From Bemisia tabaci (taxonomy: Eukaryota; Arthropoda; Insecta; Hemiptera; Aleyrodidae), in the NCBI RefSeq assembly GCF_918797505.1, contig NC_092795.1, positions 33,343,131 through 33,407,130 on the forward strand: 64,000 bases of DNA, given 5' to 3'. The translations under genes were made by a program, and so were the position numbers. Each line of letters begins with the position of its first letter. The stretch's first letter is position 1. Shown here in pieces: positions 1 to 12,430 of the stretch. Under the pieces are notes generated by a model that searched no databases, had not been told where the DNA came from, and was given only the letters and a program-made list of their open reading frames with translations.

Positions 1-1773
1 CTGATTTAAGCAACCCCCCCCCCCCCCTCCGGGGAGCAATTAATGCCTCATAAATGACAACGACGCCGGTGTAAATCGCCCGACAACGAGACAACAACAA
101 GATTAGATTCAATTTTGTAATTCTCCCGAGCCCAATGCTCCCGTCAATTAAAAGGGCTTTCGACGGAACGGCCCGGCCGGCGTTAGTGCTAAAATGCCCA
201 TAACTTTTACGTTAGTCTTGGGAACGTATTCATGGTAGCTCCTTAGACAGCTCCTTTCCTTAGGAGGCCCCGGATGAATTGCATTGGGATTAGGGGAAGA
301 AGTTTATGGAGATTCTTTAAAAAAACACAAAGGATATACTTTAAATGAATTTGGAATAAAATTCGACGTTGCAATTTTGCAAATAAACCCTTGAAAGGGA
401 TTCCACGACCCCCCCCCCCCTTCAAAAAAAATTTGCGAATTATCAATGCATTACCTCTGGGGTCCTCTCCTACGACGTAAAACTTGGCTCATTTCGCAAC
501 TGACATTTTGAAAAATAAAAGCATTCCTAGGTCAGAGCCCCGGACTTCAATATTCCTTGTCTGGTTTTTGTGACTTTTCGTTGTACTTCGGGCTGCATTA
601 ATCATGAAAATATTTTGTACAAAACTTTGGCGGGAAGTCTTTTAAAATCGAGGAGTTAATCATGCAAAACTCAATAGCATAAAGACGGTAGTTCAACTTT
701 TTGTCGATAGAGCACGACAAAGATTGAATGTCTCGGCCGTGGGAGAGGAATTTCAAGCTTCCGCATCAAAGCTCCCTGATTTTTCAGGATTGGGCAAAAC
801 TCCCTGACCTCACGAAAGCTTGTATAGCGGGTTCCGAACGAAAGAGACAAATACTGTGCCCCGAAAAAGTGCGGAAACAGGATATTTAAAGCTACACAGT
901 GAATGGTATTAGGTATTCATCTCGAGAGTTGTGCATACCTTATTTTACGAGCTCCGAGCTACTTGACATAATGGTGAGTTGACGAATCACATGAGATGTC
1001 AGAAAAAACGGGAAAGAGCTAAAACGCAATGAGTCTAGGTTAAGTCAGATAAACAGTTTAAATAAAGGAGAGATGCCGCGAGAATAATATGGAGTTATTC
1101 TAACGACATAATTGCCGTTTTGCGCCGTTCGTTTTGTTCGAAAAAACTCAGCTTTCACCGATTTAATCGAGTGTGATATTATTCAATAGATATAGGAACC
1201 TCTTTAATACTTCGAGTGTCCGCGTTCATGCCCTGAATTTTTTTTAATTTTTTATTTTTTCAGATGAACTTATGAAAGAATTGATGAGCAGTCGATTGAC
1301 GAGTTGAGGAAGAGAACAAAGCTCTGACAAACAACAAGTCTTGGATATACTTGCAATTTTTGTCACAGTTCCTTCTACCGTTACACTGTGCTGATTTCCG
1401 TGATTTGTGCGGTTATCGACGGATGAAAGTTCGTCGATAAGCCTGCCTAATTCAGTTTTTGGAAACTGACCCAAGTTTTTGTGTATTATACGTGATGAAA
1501 ATTTGAACCCGATTTACTGACCTTTGACGTTAAAAATCAAAGGGGAATAATAAGAAACACATTCTCAGTACAAGATACCCGTTTACTGGTAGAAGGGCGT
1601 AAACCGTGTTCTTGTAAAAGCTACACAGTAGAACAACCGTAGACATCAGCAAGTTTTCACACTTCTTTTGATAGGTTATGTGCGCCAAAATAACCTTAAA
1701 GTTTGGGGACAATTCAACTATTTCAGAAAGTATACACTTTGTAATATTGAAAAAGAGATATTGAAAATGAGTT
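1..1773. other. Unannotated AT-rich stretch
   Basis: No gene is recognisable. It holds C runs at 14-27 and 409-420. At about 725-820 there is a fragment of a dispersed repeat (family R) with CCCTGA-type words; a related fragment lies near 23040-23160. Small open frames here lack any recognisable domain. A pyrimidine tract ending in CAG at about 1263 looks like a splice acceptor but leads quickly to a stop. Confidence 0.5.
725..820. repeat. Dispersed repeat fragment, family R
   Basis: The words CTTCCGCATCAAAGCTCCCTG and CAGGATTGGGCAAAACTCCC recur in diverged form at 23040-23160 and again near 37850-37935. The family is rich in CCCTGA/TTTCCTGA words. No ends or target duplication can be seen, so this is an internal fragment of a repeat. 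Confidence 0.5.
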
Positions 1774-2001
1774 CACTGGAAAAAAAAACACATTGGATCT
1801 AGAGTCCAGACTCTTGAAAACATTGACAAGAAAAAATACTCTTGATTCAATCGGATTTTTGCTTGAATCAAAACGAAATCCGCTTGAATTAAGAGGCTTG
1901 GTTCTTGATTTAAGCTAGATTCTGATTGAATCAAGAGTGCTTTTTCTTGTCGATGTTTTTAAGAGACTGGACTCAAGATCCAATGTGTTTTTTTCCCCCA
2001 G
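1774..2001. mobile_element. MITE family A, copy 1 (CACTA-like)
   Basis: Almost fully palindromic non-autonomous element. It starts CACTGGAAAAAAAAACACAT and ends in the inverse, here CCCCCAGCG. Each arm is roughly 90 bp, built of the words TTGGATCTAGAGTCC, GACAAGAAAAAATACTC and TTGATTCAATCGGATTTTTG, around a short centre with AAGAGGCTTGGTTC. The flanks are TT on both sides, a 2-bp target duplication if the last bases are read as a mutated CCAGTG. CACTR termini with 2-bp duplications fit the CACTA/EnSpm superfamily as known in animals. It carries no coding sequence. Confidence 0.85.
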
Positions 2002-3827
2002 CGTTTTCCCTCAAAACTACCAATTTCGCCATACACCATTTTACTGGAAAAGTCCTCCAGTGGTTCTCATCTGCCATCACGGCGCCATTCGTTGGCCCCA
2101 TTCGGGCTTCTTTCTCAGTCGCGGCCGACGAAAATGGGGCGAGAAAAGAGAGAATTTCAAGCCCGGCTAATTAAGCCCCACTCGCACTCCGCATGCACCG
2201 GGTCGAGTAATTTTATTAATGAAAGGACTAGGACCAGGTCACTGGGCGGCGCCGCCGGTGGACACCGTGAAAAGGAAGGCGAAAGGGCCGCCGTAGGTCG
2301 TGTCGTTGACCAAGTTCTCGAACTACAACCAGTGACGTTCCCGCAAGTTGATGACAGTGCTTTTCCTCTATTCGAATGTATCATAACCAGCGCAACAAAC
2401 CCAACCTCTCTCGAGGAGGGTATACTCTAGTATTTTAGTGTTCACACTACTAGCCTGCCACCACACTGAAGAAAATTTCTATTGAGATATTATTTGGACT
2501 TTAACTGTCGTTTCTTGCAGACAATTTTTTTCTTTTTTTCTCCTTTCTTATCTTTTCTTTCAGGTAAAATCCGTGCAGATTTAACTTAAATTCAGTTTTC
2601 TTAGGTTAAAGAAACGTTGTTTTGCTATCGTTCTTTAACTTTAACTAAACGATACCAAAACGACGCTTTTATAACTAAAAAAAAAACAACAAAAAACAAA
2701 AAAACAAAAAAAAACTGATTTTGTAGACAAGACTCGACGCCTCAAGTCAAAATAATACCTCAATTTTTTTTTTTTTTTTTCAGTGAATGTGCATTCTGCT
2801 CGCAGAGATCTCAAGAGACTTTAACGAAAGGATACAACTAACACCTAACTAAAGAATTCCTCTGAAGAAATTGGGGTTCAGATTTTCTAATGTTTTGTCG
2901 AATCAGACCGCACCAAATTAAAGAAATGAATGTTTGGAGGGATCAAATTTTTTTTCGCATGGTTAGATTCATATAACACAGCACGATTCTATTACAGAAG
3001 AAAATATTGACCCACTCGTGGAATACTATATAGACCGAGTTTATCAGAAAGGAACCAACCCAAATTTTCGAAAAAAAATGTGATAATAATGTTTTTGAGT
3101 TCCACTAGCCGTATATTTCCTCCTACCAAAAACTGAAAGGCAAAAAACAGAAATTTGTTTGTAAAAATAGGGATTAAAGTTTATTTTTTACATTGAGCCT
3201 TATGCACGAATAAAACTCCAAACCTCTTTTTCTCAGTTTCAACTTAATGTGAGTTGGTTTCTTTCTGATGAACTCGCTCCATATGTATGTAGATTCGCGA
3301 AGAAGTTGCAAGAGCAGCTAGGAGCCGCGAACCCAGTTGATCAGACCTGGAGACTGGAAATGATCGCCGCCGGGAGATCGGAGCGGGTCGCGACTGATTG
3401 TGGACACAATATCGGTAGGCGCCTGATTGCGGGGCTAATGACGGGCGCTAATAACAAGGGGGGCCGCGTGCCCCGTGCCCAGAGTCGGATCCCGGCGGCA
3501 GATACCGCCAGGCGTGGGCGTGTGCGGGGGTCCCGGGAGCCAAGGTTAAGGCGCACCGTGGAAAGCCCCCCCCCCCCCCCCTCCCCCACGAATCCAGAAT
3601 CGGGATCGTGGAGTCGTGACTCTCGATGGTCCAGCCACCCGCCCGCCGGCCGCGCCGAAACCTTTCACGGCGACGACTTCATCGAAATTCGGTTCGATTC
3701 GAAGCTGAAGTAAAAATGGTTGGCTCTAATTCAGAAACAACTTAACTGCATTTCACGCCGCCTAGTTTCTATTCGCTTTTAATATTATAATAGAGAACTG
3801 AGGGGGATTTTTGACGGACAGAAAATA
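2002..3827. other. Unannotated stretch with a GC-rich patch
   Basis: No gene recognised. A GC-rich patch at about 3290-3710 contains a 16-base C run at 3566-3581. The frame open across the patch (3249-3713) has biased composition (Arg, Pro, Ser) and no domain. Pyrimidine tracts ending in CAG near 2520-2562 and 2766-2782 look like splice acceptors but have no convincing exon behind them. Confidence 0.45.
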
Positions 3828-4095
3828 CAAGGTGCGTCTACTAAAATTTAATTTTAGATTTTTCCCGATATTTTAGACAAGATTTCCTGATTTTATGCGC
3901 GACTATATTGACACCGGTCTAACTTTAAAAAATCAACATATTAAATTAAATGAATCAAAAGTAGAAAAATACTCGAAAACTGCTGGAGGCTCTCAGAATT
4001 TCCTGATCCATGATTGATTTCCCCGATGTGTCCCTAATAACATCAAATTTCTTGATATTTTCTGATTTTTCCTGACGGTAGACACCCTCGAATAA
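3828..4095. mobile_element. Possible TIR element of the CCCTGA-rich type (family R)
   Basis: The left end GGTGCGTCTACTAAAATTT and the right end CTGACGGTAGACACCCTCG form a loose inverted pair (GTCTAC / GTAGAC). Between them lie several TTTCCTGATTTT words. The same right end, CTGACGGTAAACACC, occurs at 34888-34903, so this is a dispersed family. The ends are degenerate and no target duplication is visible. Confidence 0.45.
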
Positions 4096-4121
4096 ATTGT
4101 ATTTTCGTGCTTGACGAACAC

Positions 4122-4339
4122 CAGCGTCGGACTGGCTCGGAAATTCTTGGGGTGCTGATACATTTTCGAGGCCCCTTCCTTTCGGGTGGGGCCTTACTGA
4201 CTTAAAGTCCTCCTTCTAGTTATGTGGGTTTTCCAAGTTTTTGGAGCCCCTGCAGGAGACCCACCGCGGCCCTCTGAGCCACCCTCCAGAATTTCTGGGG
4301 TGATGAAGCACCCTAGCACCCCTGGCAAGACCGCCCCTG
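4122..4339. mobile_element. hAT-like MITE (family BB)
   Basis: The left terminus is CAGCGTCGGACTGG. The right terminus, read inverted, is CAGGGGCGGTCTTG. The two agree at most of the first 14 positions. Next to the ends the flanks are ACGAACAC (4114-4121) and ATGAACAT (4340-4347), 6 of 8 identical, which fits a diverged 8-bp hAT target duplication. The inside carries further inverted words (AATTCTTGGGGTGCT against AGCACCCTAGCACCCC). No coding capacity. Confidence 0.7.
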
Positions 4340-4876
4340 ATGAACATTAGTTTCTTGTTGAGTTGGAAGCGAGTTAGGTCAATTAGCGGGCGATGCCTCA
4401 ATCCGAATGCGGGCAAGCGAGTCGGAGCCTAGGTCAACGATGTGACACTCACTTTCATAGAGCGTTAAGTGCTCGGCTCGTTACTACAGACCCCGTTTTT
4501 AAGTGCGGTCAAACTGGTCTGCCCGCGAATGTCGTCCGACGCCCGGCCGCGCTTCCCGTGCAATTTTTATTTAAAATTGGCTCTCTTGCCGGCCCGACTC
4601 CGACCGCTCGCTTGTTTATCCCGGCTTCCGACGCTCATTTTTTAATCCGCTCTTCCGGATTTCTCTCATCTGCCTCTCCTCCGTTTGAATACGTCCACGT
4701 CCACGTCGCGTCACCCCGCGCCGGCTTCGTGTTTTCGTCCGACGGATTTGCGCACGCGCGCCCCGCCGGATTGAGACGTCAACGCTTTTCAGCGAGGCTG
4801 CGTTGTCGGCTGTCATCTTGGGATATTGTGAGGAAAAAAATCGACCCAGTGAACTTCTGCTTACATCAAGTTATTA
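4340..4876. other. GC-rich stretch without a recognised gene
   Basis: A CpG-rich patch. The frame at 4393-4905 is open for 170 codons, but its protein has no recognisable domain and its 3' end runs into transposon copy A2. High GC alone makes long stop-free runs likely. It may be a CpG-rich promoter-like patch; no start site or splice donor could be supported. Confidence 0.4.
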
Positions 4877-5125
4877 CACTGGATAAAAAAAGACATTGGA
4901 TCTAGAGTCCAGACTCTTGAAAACATTGACAAGAAAAAATACTCTTGATTCAATCGGATTTTTGCTTTAATCAGAAGGAAATCCGCTCAAATTAAGAAGC
5001 TTGGTTCTTGATTTGAGCTAGATTCTGATTGAATCAAGAGTACTTTTTCTTGTCGATGTTTTTAAGAGTCTGGACTCTATATCCAAATTATTTTTTTTTT
5101 TTTTTTTTTTTTTTTCTTTCCCCAG
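4877..5125. mobile_element. MITE family A, copy 2
   Basis: It has the left terminus CACTGGATAAAAAAAGACA and the family arm words. The right arm is stretched by a T run of about 27 bases replacing the usual GTGTTTTTTT, and the terminus is worn to CCCAGAG. A TA precedes the left end but is not repeated at the right, so the duplication is lost or the right end is altered. Confidence 0.8.
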
Positions 5126-5302
5126 AGAGTTATTACTTTTTCCGGGTTAGGACGAACTTAGGCGGCCGTGACTCGTCCAAAGTATTTTTAGATGGTTTAT
5201 TTTCCCGGCAAGATTCGAGTTCAGGAAAAGCCAGGGAATTTTGACGACATTAGTCGGGCATCACTATTCAGAAAAGTTGGAGAGCTTTGATTTGATTTGA
5301 TT

Positions 5303-5753
5303 GAGTGCAATTTGTCAGTTTCGCTTTCCTGGAATTGTGTTTTAATGCTTGATTCTTGTAGATTTGCGAAAACTGATAGGATTTGTCCGAAACAGTAACT
5401 TTCTAAGTTTACTATTAACCAAGATATCGCGCTTTGAAAACTTATGTTTATGATGTTATCCGCCGCGGAAGTGACACTCTTGGTTCCTTCCATATTGGTT
5501 TCAGTAGTCAGTGAGACACTCATTATGCATTGGTTACTCAACGTGAGACTTGAATGAAAGCAAGGTGCAAGAAACTGGAGTGTCACTCCCGCGGTGGATG
5601 ACGTCATAAACAGAATTTTTCAAAGCGCGATATCTCGGTTATTATTGAACGTAGAAATTTGCTGTTTGGCCCGATCCAATTATACTTCGCTAATCTACAA
5701 GAATCAAGCATCATAACACGATTCTGTGACCACCGCAACTGACCAAGTGCCAC
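5303..5753. mobile_element. Long palindromic MITE, family L copy 1
   Basis: About 450 bp with two long inverted arms. The left arm has GTGTTTTAATGCTTGATTC and AAGATATCGCGCTTTGAAAA. The right arm has the inverse, CAAAGCGCGATATCTCGGTT and GAATCAAGCATCATAACACG. The right arm also has GGATGACGTCATAAAC. A second copy at 49276-49708 confirms a dispersed family. Ends and target duplication are not sharply defined here. No protein is encoded. Confidence 0.75.
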
Positions 5754-7314
5754 CCTGTTCTTGAATCATTTTTTTTCCAGAAGCGCGGATGACCAAATGC
5801 AAGGGAATCGTCTGTGCTGCTCTTTTGCATCAAAACCGAAGCTTGGCTTCGCCTCGGTTGATCAATATTCAACGATCGTTCAGAATATGGACTTTCAGTT
5901 ACATCGAAACAAAACAGAAGAGAATGGAAAGTTGCCGGCCGAAGCTGCGACAGTTTTGACATTTTTATCGCTCGAGAGGCCTATTTCTGGTGCCTATTGT
6001 TTTCTCGGAGCATGTATGCGATCCCTCACGATGTCTCACAGATACCTCTGAGTTCCCGACTTTGGCTTTAATCAATGACTAAATATGCACCGATCGGAGA
6101 TTCATAGTCATAGCACTTTCTACACCGGAATTTCGATGTTACTTTCGCCCGCAGAAATTGAGACTTTAGCAACTCATTGCTCAATCTCAAATCCAAATTA
6201 TTGGCTGCGTTTTTCTTCGGACTGATGACCTTTCTATGGAAAATACGCGAACATTTGTGACCGTCGACGGGAAAAGACCCTTGCGTCACCTTTGTTTTTC
6301 CCTCACTCCAAAATGTTCTAATTCCCTTCTTTTTCCTAAACTCCGAACAAATTGCCCCCCCCCCCCCCCCGCTAACTTTTGTTAAAAGGACGGAATTACT
6401 TGGTTTGGAGACCATATTAAGGAAAAAGGCATTCAGTAGCTGGTTGATATAATGACAAGCCTTAAAAATGAACCGACAGAGATTAGTGGTATGTTTTAGT
6501 GATTGCTATCCGAGTCAGAAATTCCCAGACTTTTTCCACGAATTCCCTGACATTCCCCGACTTTTCCCGGTGGTCGCAAATTCCCTCACTTTCCCTGCTT
6601 TTTCCGACCGTTGGCGATCCTGATATTATCAACAAGTGACTAACGCATTATCATTGAAATAAAAATAGCATTGACTTCAGAACTTAGGTTTAACCTCACT
6701 CCGTAACATTCCTTAGATTGTTAGTGCGGGGTCTCCAGAATGATGGTCTCTGGTCACTTTCTTCTCCTCCCGCGGACAATATCACCAACCGTGGCTCATC
6801 AAGGCGAACGCTACCGATGACCCCGAATCCCCCCCCCCCCCCCGGCCACGACGCGACGTTACGTCATCCGACGACGATGTCTCACGCTTACGCGCTAACT
6901 GGCCACTTACAGCGATAGCCAACACAGCACACAACGACTCAACGGTCCGATTAACTAGCGCCCGAGTCCGAGTCAGCGGGTCAAGCAGGATATCACCGAC
7001 TCTGTCATTATGACGTGCGTTAGTTACGGATCCGCCACTCAACGCACTATCATCGCTTGGCTGACCTCTGACAGCGCATCGTCCTCGCTGGTCGGAGGTC
7101 GAGGGGCCGGCGGTTTGTGGGATCGTCGGAGCCTCTGAACGAGGAGGAAGTTACATTTTAAAAGGGAGGCTCGGATTCGGTCGCCGATTCCTTCGGGTGA
7201 TTTGGTACGCACGTACGTTGAGGAAAATTACGTTGAAATTACTTAATCAAGGTAGATTATGCAAAGAGGATATTTGAAATGGAAAGAACAGAAACAGAGG
7301 GAAAATGCAAGCAT
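5754..7314. other. Unannotated stretch
   Basis: No gene recognised. It contains C runs at 6355-6370 and 6829-6843, family-R type CCCTGA words at about 6515-6615, and a GC-rich patch at about 6720-7150 without a recognisable reading frame. Confidence 0.45.
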
Positions 7315-7523
7315 ACACGGAAAAAATTAGGTGGCATTTACCATATTCTGGTTAATAAATGGCACAACCAGAGAGTATGGTACCTTTCATCAAAATTATC
7401 GTGAAAGTGACAAGATTTTTCCTTATTGTGACAATAATTTTGGTGGAAGTTACCATACTGTCTGGTTGTGCCGTGTTTTAAACCTGAGTATGATAGAATG
7501 CTACCAAACTTTTTTTCCGTGTG
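7315..7523. mobile_element. Palindromic MITE, family Q
   Basis: It begins ACACGGAAAAAATTAGGTGG and ends in the inverse, CCAAACTTTTTTTCCGTGT. Further inside, GGCACAACCAGAGAGTATGG pairs with CCATACTGTCTGGTTGTGCC. The arms are about 75-80 bp. The flanks read GCAT and GCAG, so no clean target duplication can be assigned. It is seen once in this window. Confidence 0.7.
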
Positions 7524-10090
7524 CAGGACTTTGCCACCGAAATATATACACCACGGCAAAAAATAATATACTTTTGGACGGGGAGGGGGGTGGGAGGGTT
7601 AAATATCTTAACTCGTTTTATATTATCTTTCCGTTTATACGAGCGAAGGAAAAGAGGAGGGCTGAAGAAGCATTAATGAAAGAATTGCAATTGCTTACAA
7701 ATCTCTGACTGATTTGTCATAAGAGCTTGGGGATAATTACTCGGAATATCTACGGATTCATTAAAAAAAATTCGCTGACATTTTCTAATTTCCTAAGACC
7801 AGATATGCACAAAAATTCCTCAACATTTGTCGATCAAAGTTTAACAACTAAGCAGAGGAAGAAAAGAAAAAAAAAGCAAAAAGACAGAAAAAAAACGCGA
7901 AAAAAGTTACCGATAATGAAAAACTGATCTGTAAGTTCTCTTAAAATTATTTTTGATATTTTAAAATTTTTGTTCCCCGGGCCATGAAAAATCTCAAGAT
8001 ACACAAATATTGAGCAAGAAGAATTTTCGCACCGTTTCCTAGCTTTGACACTTTTTTGCATCCAATTATTTCCTTCCACTCTCCACTATTTTCTAGATTT
8101 TCCCAACATATGCACACCGACATACGTCAGGAGGAGAAAGCAATAAGTTTTTTTTCCTGCTACCTTCCGAAAGTATTTAAAATTTACAGTTTAATTATAT
8201 GTATACTTCAGAATTCCGTTTAATGAGCCAAATTTCTTCAGGTATTAAAAAATTCCAGATTGTCGATGACCCTGGAAAAATTGGGCCTTGCCACCGACCA
8301 CCATGTTACCTAAAACTTTGCAAGATAAAAATACATGAATGCGAATAGAGAAAATTATCTTCCGAATCCTTTCTTGGTACGCCCTGCATCGGAATGATTC
8401 TCATACCTTGTTGATGGAGAAACACTCAACGTTGATCTTGTGGAACAAACAGTTCCACGCTTTGCTTTAAGAATGGGTCGGAAAAAAATGGGCCGAAAAG
8501 GGCAATGCTGGAAAATAAGAACCTAACGATGGACTGAAACAACCACGCCCTGACATCAAAAGGGGAGAAAAACTAAGAATGAGTGCTGGTTTCCTTGTAT
8601 CTAAAATATAAATAACTATTCGTGGGCGTCCACGGAAAGGATCCTTAGTCCACGAAGGCAATAAAATTTTCAGTATAGTGTTTTGTGTCCGGTTGGGTCG
8701 AAACATTGGATTTGAGATGTCGAAGGAAAACTCTCTTGCGTGTCAGTAATGACTCATGATCAAAGAGACAAGACCTTTACAAGACCTTTTTCTTTAAGTA
8801 CAAGACTTTTTCTTATCTCGGCGACAGGTGAAAACTTTTGCTTTCGGGGACTCAACACCTCCGAATAGTAAGACAACAACAGACATCCTTCCTCCTGGGT
8901 GAAAGGTGAATTTCGGGTGACACAGTGAGCTCGACCAGTTTACCAAACCTTGGTTTGTTTGCAGAACGACTCTCAACACGTTTTAAAATATATACCAAGT
9001 TGATACGTCGACGGTTAGATGTTATAGTCCCGAAAGTACCTCTGAGTATCGCACCAAAGAGTTGAACAATTGTTTCAGCGATCTTACGTAATTTGCAAAA
9101 AACTTACGTGGCAAAGTGCTTTCGAGTCATCATTAGATGAAATTTATTTAATTTTTGGCTGATCAAGTCACCTTCATTGGGCGCAACGTAACGTCGACTA
9201 CTGAACTTAACTTTTGCCTTTCTCCACTAAATTTCTTAAATTGTTAGAGCAGGATCTCTAAAATATATAGCCTCTGTTATACCAAATACCCCCTAGATGA
9301 CTATACCTAAAGATTCGTTTTGAGGTTAAGATACATCTGGTTGTAACGTTTTACACGGGTCTTATGAGGAAAACCTGAAAAAAGCTATTTTTGACTCCTT
9401 CGAGTCAAATTTGACGGGGCAAGAATTTTTTCCCTTATACTTCAAGTATTAAGGCCTTGAATGCATGAAACTTCGGCGGCTGAATCTGTTTCTGGTTGGG
9501 AAAAAAAATGTAATAGTGGAAGTACACACTACACAGGGACTGCATCCGTCAAGAGAATGGAGAGGAGGGGAGGGGGATGTAGTTATCAACTTGAATGTTT
9601 CGAATTTTCTGCCAGAAAGTGATTCAGTGGCAAATTTTTGGAACTTATGTTCCACGAATGTTACATTTCCAAGATAAGATCACTTGAGGGCACCAGTCCT
9701 CTGATGGTACACTTAATTTCACTTGTTCACCTCGTCCCATAAGGTCCTGTGTAAAAATGCACAACCTGATGCACAAACACACTCACAGATGAGTTCCGAA
9801 TCTGTAGGTATGGTCATCCAGGGGGTATTGGTTTTACCCCGTGACGTCACGACTCGCGACGCGGTTGACACCTGCGCGCCGTGGCGAGTACGCGGGGCGT
9901 CGCACACTGTGACGAAATGGGTAAAAGGTCGGACATGGGGGTGTCTCTAATTTTGGATCCGGAGTGGGCATGAAGTGTTCCTAAGGGTTCATACTATACG
10001 AATCTAGCATGTATTTTCAATTTTTTTCCTCCAATTTTTTCCTAGAGCTCCTCAAATGTGGCAGATTCCGCTGTTCCTGAAATTGTCACA
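7524..10090. other. Unannotated AT-rich stretch
   Basis: I see no gene, RNA gene or assigned repeat in these 2.5 kb. A purine-rich low-complexity run lies at about 7855-7905. Short open frames at 8467-8706 and 9465-9950 have no recognisable features. Confidence 0.45.
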
Positions 10091-10800
10091 CTTCGTCAAA
10101 ATCTTTTCGACCCTTATATTTTGTTGTGACGTTATTGCATGTAAATTTTGATACCTGGAACTTATTGTTGAGACTCTAAGGAACATTTTTCACTGGTAAT
10201 AATTGAAATTATGTCAAATCTGAAGGCTGCCACGTAACTCTAAAGTTACCTACTTCAAAAAGATGAAAATTGAACTTTAAGCAAGCTTTCAAAAAATTCG
10301 CCGCATTTCGCCGAAAAAGTAAGCATATAGCGTGCTCAAGTAATCCTTCGAGAATGATAATCAGCCATATTTGGCTGCAGATAGGCGCAGATTCGTGAGA
10401 TTCTTTGATTTTCGTCTGAAAAGGCCAGACGGCACGAGCGGGTCTCTCTCCGTCAAACTCAATTCGACCCTTATATTTTGTTGTGAGATTAACCCATGTA
10501 AATTTTGATGCTTGAAACTTATTTTTAAGACTCTACGGAACATTTTTCACTGGCCACATTTGAAATTATCTCGACGCTGAAGGCTACCACGTATCTCTAA
10601 AGTTACCCGCTTCAGAAAGATGAAAATTGAACTTTAAGCAAGCTTTTAAAAATTGTGCCGCATTTTGCCAAAAAAGTAAGCATATGGCGTGCTCCAGTAA
10701 TCTTTTGAGAATGATAATCAGCCATATTTGCTTGCAGATAGCTGCACATTCGCGAAATTTATTGAATTTTGCAGACGGCACAAGGCATCCTGCAATAGCG
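10091..10800. repeat. Tandem duplication, 2 x about 357 bp
   Basis: The segment starting CGACCCTTATATTTTGTTG at 10108 recurs at 10465. The copies stay alignable through TCTAAAGTTACC, TGAAAATTGAACTTTAAGC, AAGTAAGCATAT and GAATGATAATCAGCCATAT to the end of the second copy. They differ by many substitutions and small indels, so the duplication is not recent. No protein is shared between copies. Confidence 0.85.
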
Positions 10801-12087
10801 TACGTAGGGACGTCCCTCCTAAAAAATTGGAAAATGTACAATTGTTCATATATTTTGTATGGTTTTAAGACCAGCATTCCTCTGCCCAAGATACCTAAAT
10901 TATAACCCCCCCCCCCTCCCCCCGGTGTCAGCTTAGAGGTATTTGCCTCTCTCGAAAGCAAATATCGCAGGTTGCTAAATGCGCTTAATCTAATTATTAG
11001 ACCCTGCGAAGTAAGGCGTAGCAGTTTCATTTAAGTAATATTGTGAACATAATAATGACTACGCATAGTAGTGTTAAACATCAGCAAATATGGTTGCATT
11101 CCATCCGCTTAAGACGCGACGTAGAGCGTAACTGGCCAATACGGATTTCCCATCGTAGGATTAGAGGTAAATTGATCGACGAGGGGACTTTATCCTAACT
11201 GTTACTAGACCATTTATTGATGACTGTTATGCCACCTGAATCTGGTATCCAAAACAATCGAGGGGATAAGAGGAAATGCATCAAATAATCAGTTTTACAT
11301 TAAACAGTTGTATATGGTTGATAACAACAATAAAAACGCAAAAATCTTAATCGCAAAATCTTAAAAATCATGAGGCCACTGCACTTCTAGTCCTTCATCA
11401 TAGCAATAATGACATGCAGTGACATCAACTTCGAAGAGGACCCTCTTGAAGAGAGGTAGAGGAAGTAGAGGAATCGATGGACGATGGCGGAACGGACGAC
11501 AGCGAATAAGATGATTACATAGGCCTTCCAACCGATTTTTTCTGTCAACTGTGTTCTAATAGCGAACCGTATACTGAATAAGTATAGAGTTTTTTCATGA
11601 ACTGACGGTTTACTTTAATTTCCTATTGTTTCAATACGTTCTAATTATTCCACTTTGAAATAACTGCACAATAATCAGATATATTAAAGCATAATTTTAT
11701 TGTACCCGATACTTCTTCCTTAATGTTGATGTGATGTAATGTTGGCGTCGATGAATCGATAGAACTATGGTCAAAATCGAATTCTACGATAAAAATACTT
11801 CAGATTATGTGAAATTTAACTTGAAATTTTGGAAAAGGGAGTGAAACAGTTGAGAGAAACTGGAGAGAAAATCTACGAAAACACCTTGGTTCCTACAATC
11901 CTGAGCAATACTTCATAAAAACACCCGAAAACATGCATTTCCGTTTGAAAATCGGCAAAACTAAGGTCAAAATCGGATTCTGCGATGAAAATACTTCGGG
12001 AACGCATGATTCTGACCTGAAATTTCATAAAGATCGAAGGATATAGCGGAAAGAAGTTGCGGAGGAAGTCCATGACCGGGCAATCCT
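10801..12087. other. Unannotated AT-rich stretch
   Basis: Nothing recognised apart from an interrupted C-rich run at 10906-10923. This interval lies upstream of the candidate first exon at 12431 and would hold its promoter, but I cannot identify core promoter motifs with confidence. Confidence 0.45.
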
Positions 12088-12430
12088 ATGTTTCGTTACA
12101 GTGTGCGTCGGTGGCGGGCAGGAAGCGCATCCGAACGGAAAGCAAAAGTTGTTTTGAGTAGCCGGAAAGAGAGGGGGTCACAGGGGGGCTTCAGGGGGGA
12201 GGGGGCTGGGGCTAACGGGGAGCCGACCGCGGGCGCGGACGCAACGGTGCATCAGTTGCCCGAGTCGCCGAGTTGCGAGACGCCGCCCGACCGTAAGAGA
12301 AAACCCTTCCGCGAGAATCCCGACACGTGCGCGAGTGGACCCAGTGCCAGAGCAAGTGCCACGACAAGTGCCAGGATTACAAGTGCCAAGTGTTAAGTGC
12401 CGTTTCCGGGATTCACCGAGTCCCGTTGCC
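12088..12430 (+). promoter_or_regulatory. GC-rich probable 5' leader of the 12431 exon
   Basis: The composition changes sharply from AT-rich to GC- and CpG-rich just before the candidate start codon. The stretch contains a 102-codon open frame (12088-12396) with no recognisable domain, more likely an upstream frame in a leader than a gene. From about 12340 to 12402 the word AGTGCC occurs five times at irregular short spacing, mostly as AAGTGCC. That may be a local expansion or a set of binding sites. The transcription start cannot be placed. Confidence 0.35.

Noticed and set aside
2520..2562. Long pyrimidine tract ending in CAG, resembling a splice acceptor
   Set aside because: The following sequence (GTAAAATCC...) has no sustained open frame and no donor.
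3680..3710. GGTTCGATTCGAA, resembling a tRNA B box
   Set aside because: No matching A box, acceptor stem or cloverleaf can be drawn around it.
3249..3713. 154-codon open frame
   Set aside because: In a GC-rich patch with a 16-base C run; Arg/Pro/Ser-rich translation, an overlapping frame on the other strand, no domain.
4393..4905. 170-codon open frame, the longest in the window
   Set aside because: Composition-driven, overlaps a minus-strand frame, and its 3' end lies in a transposon.
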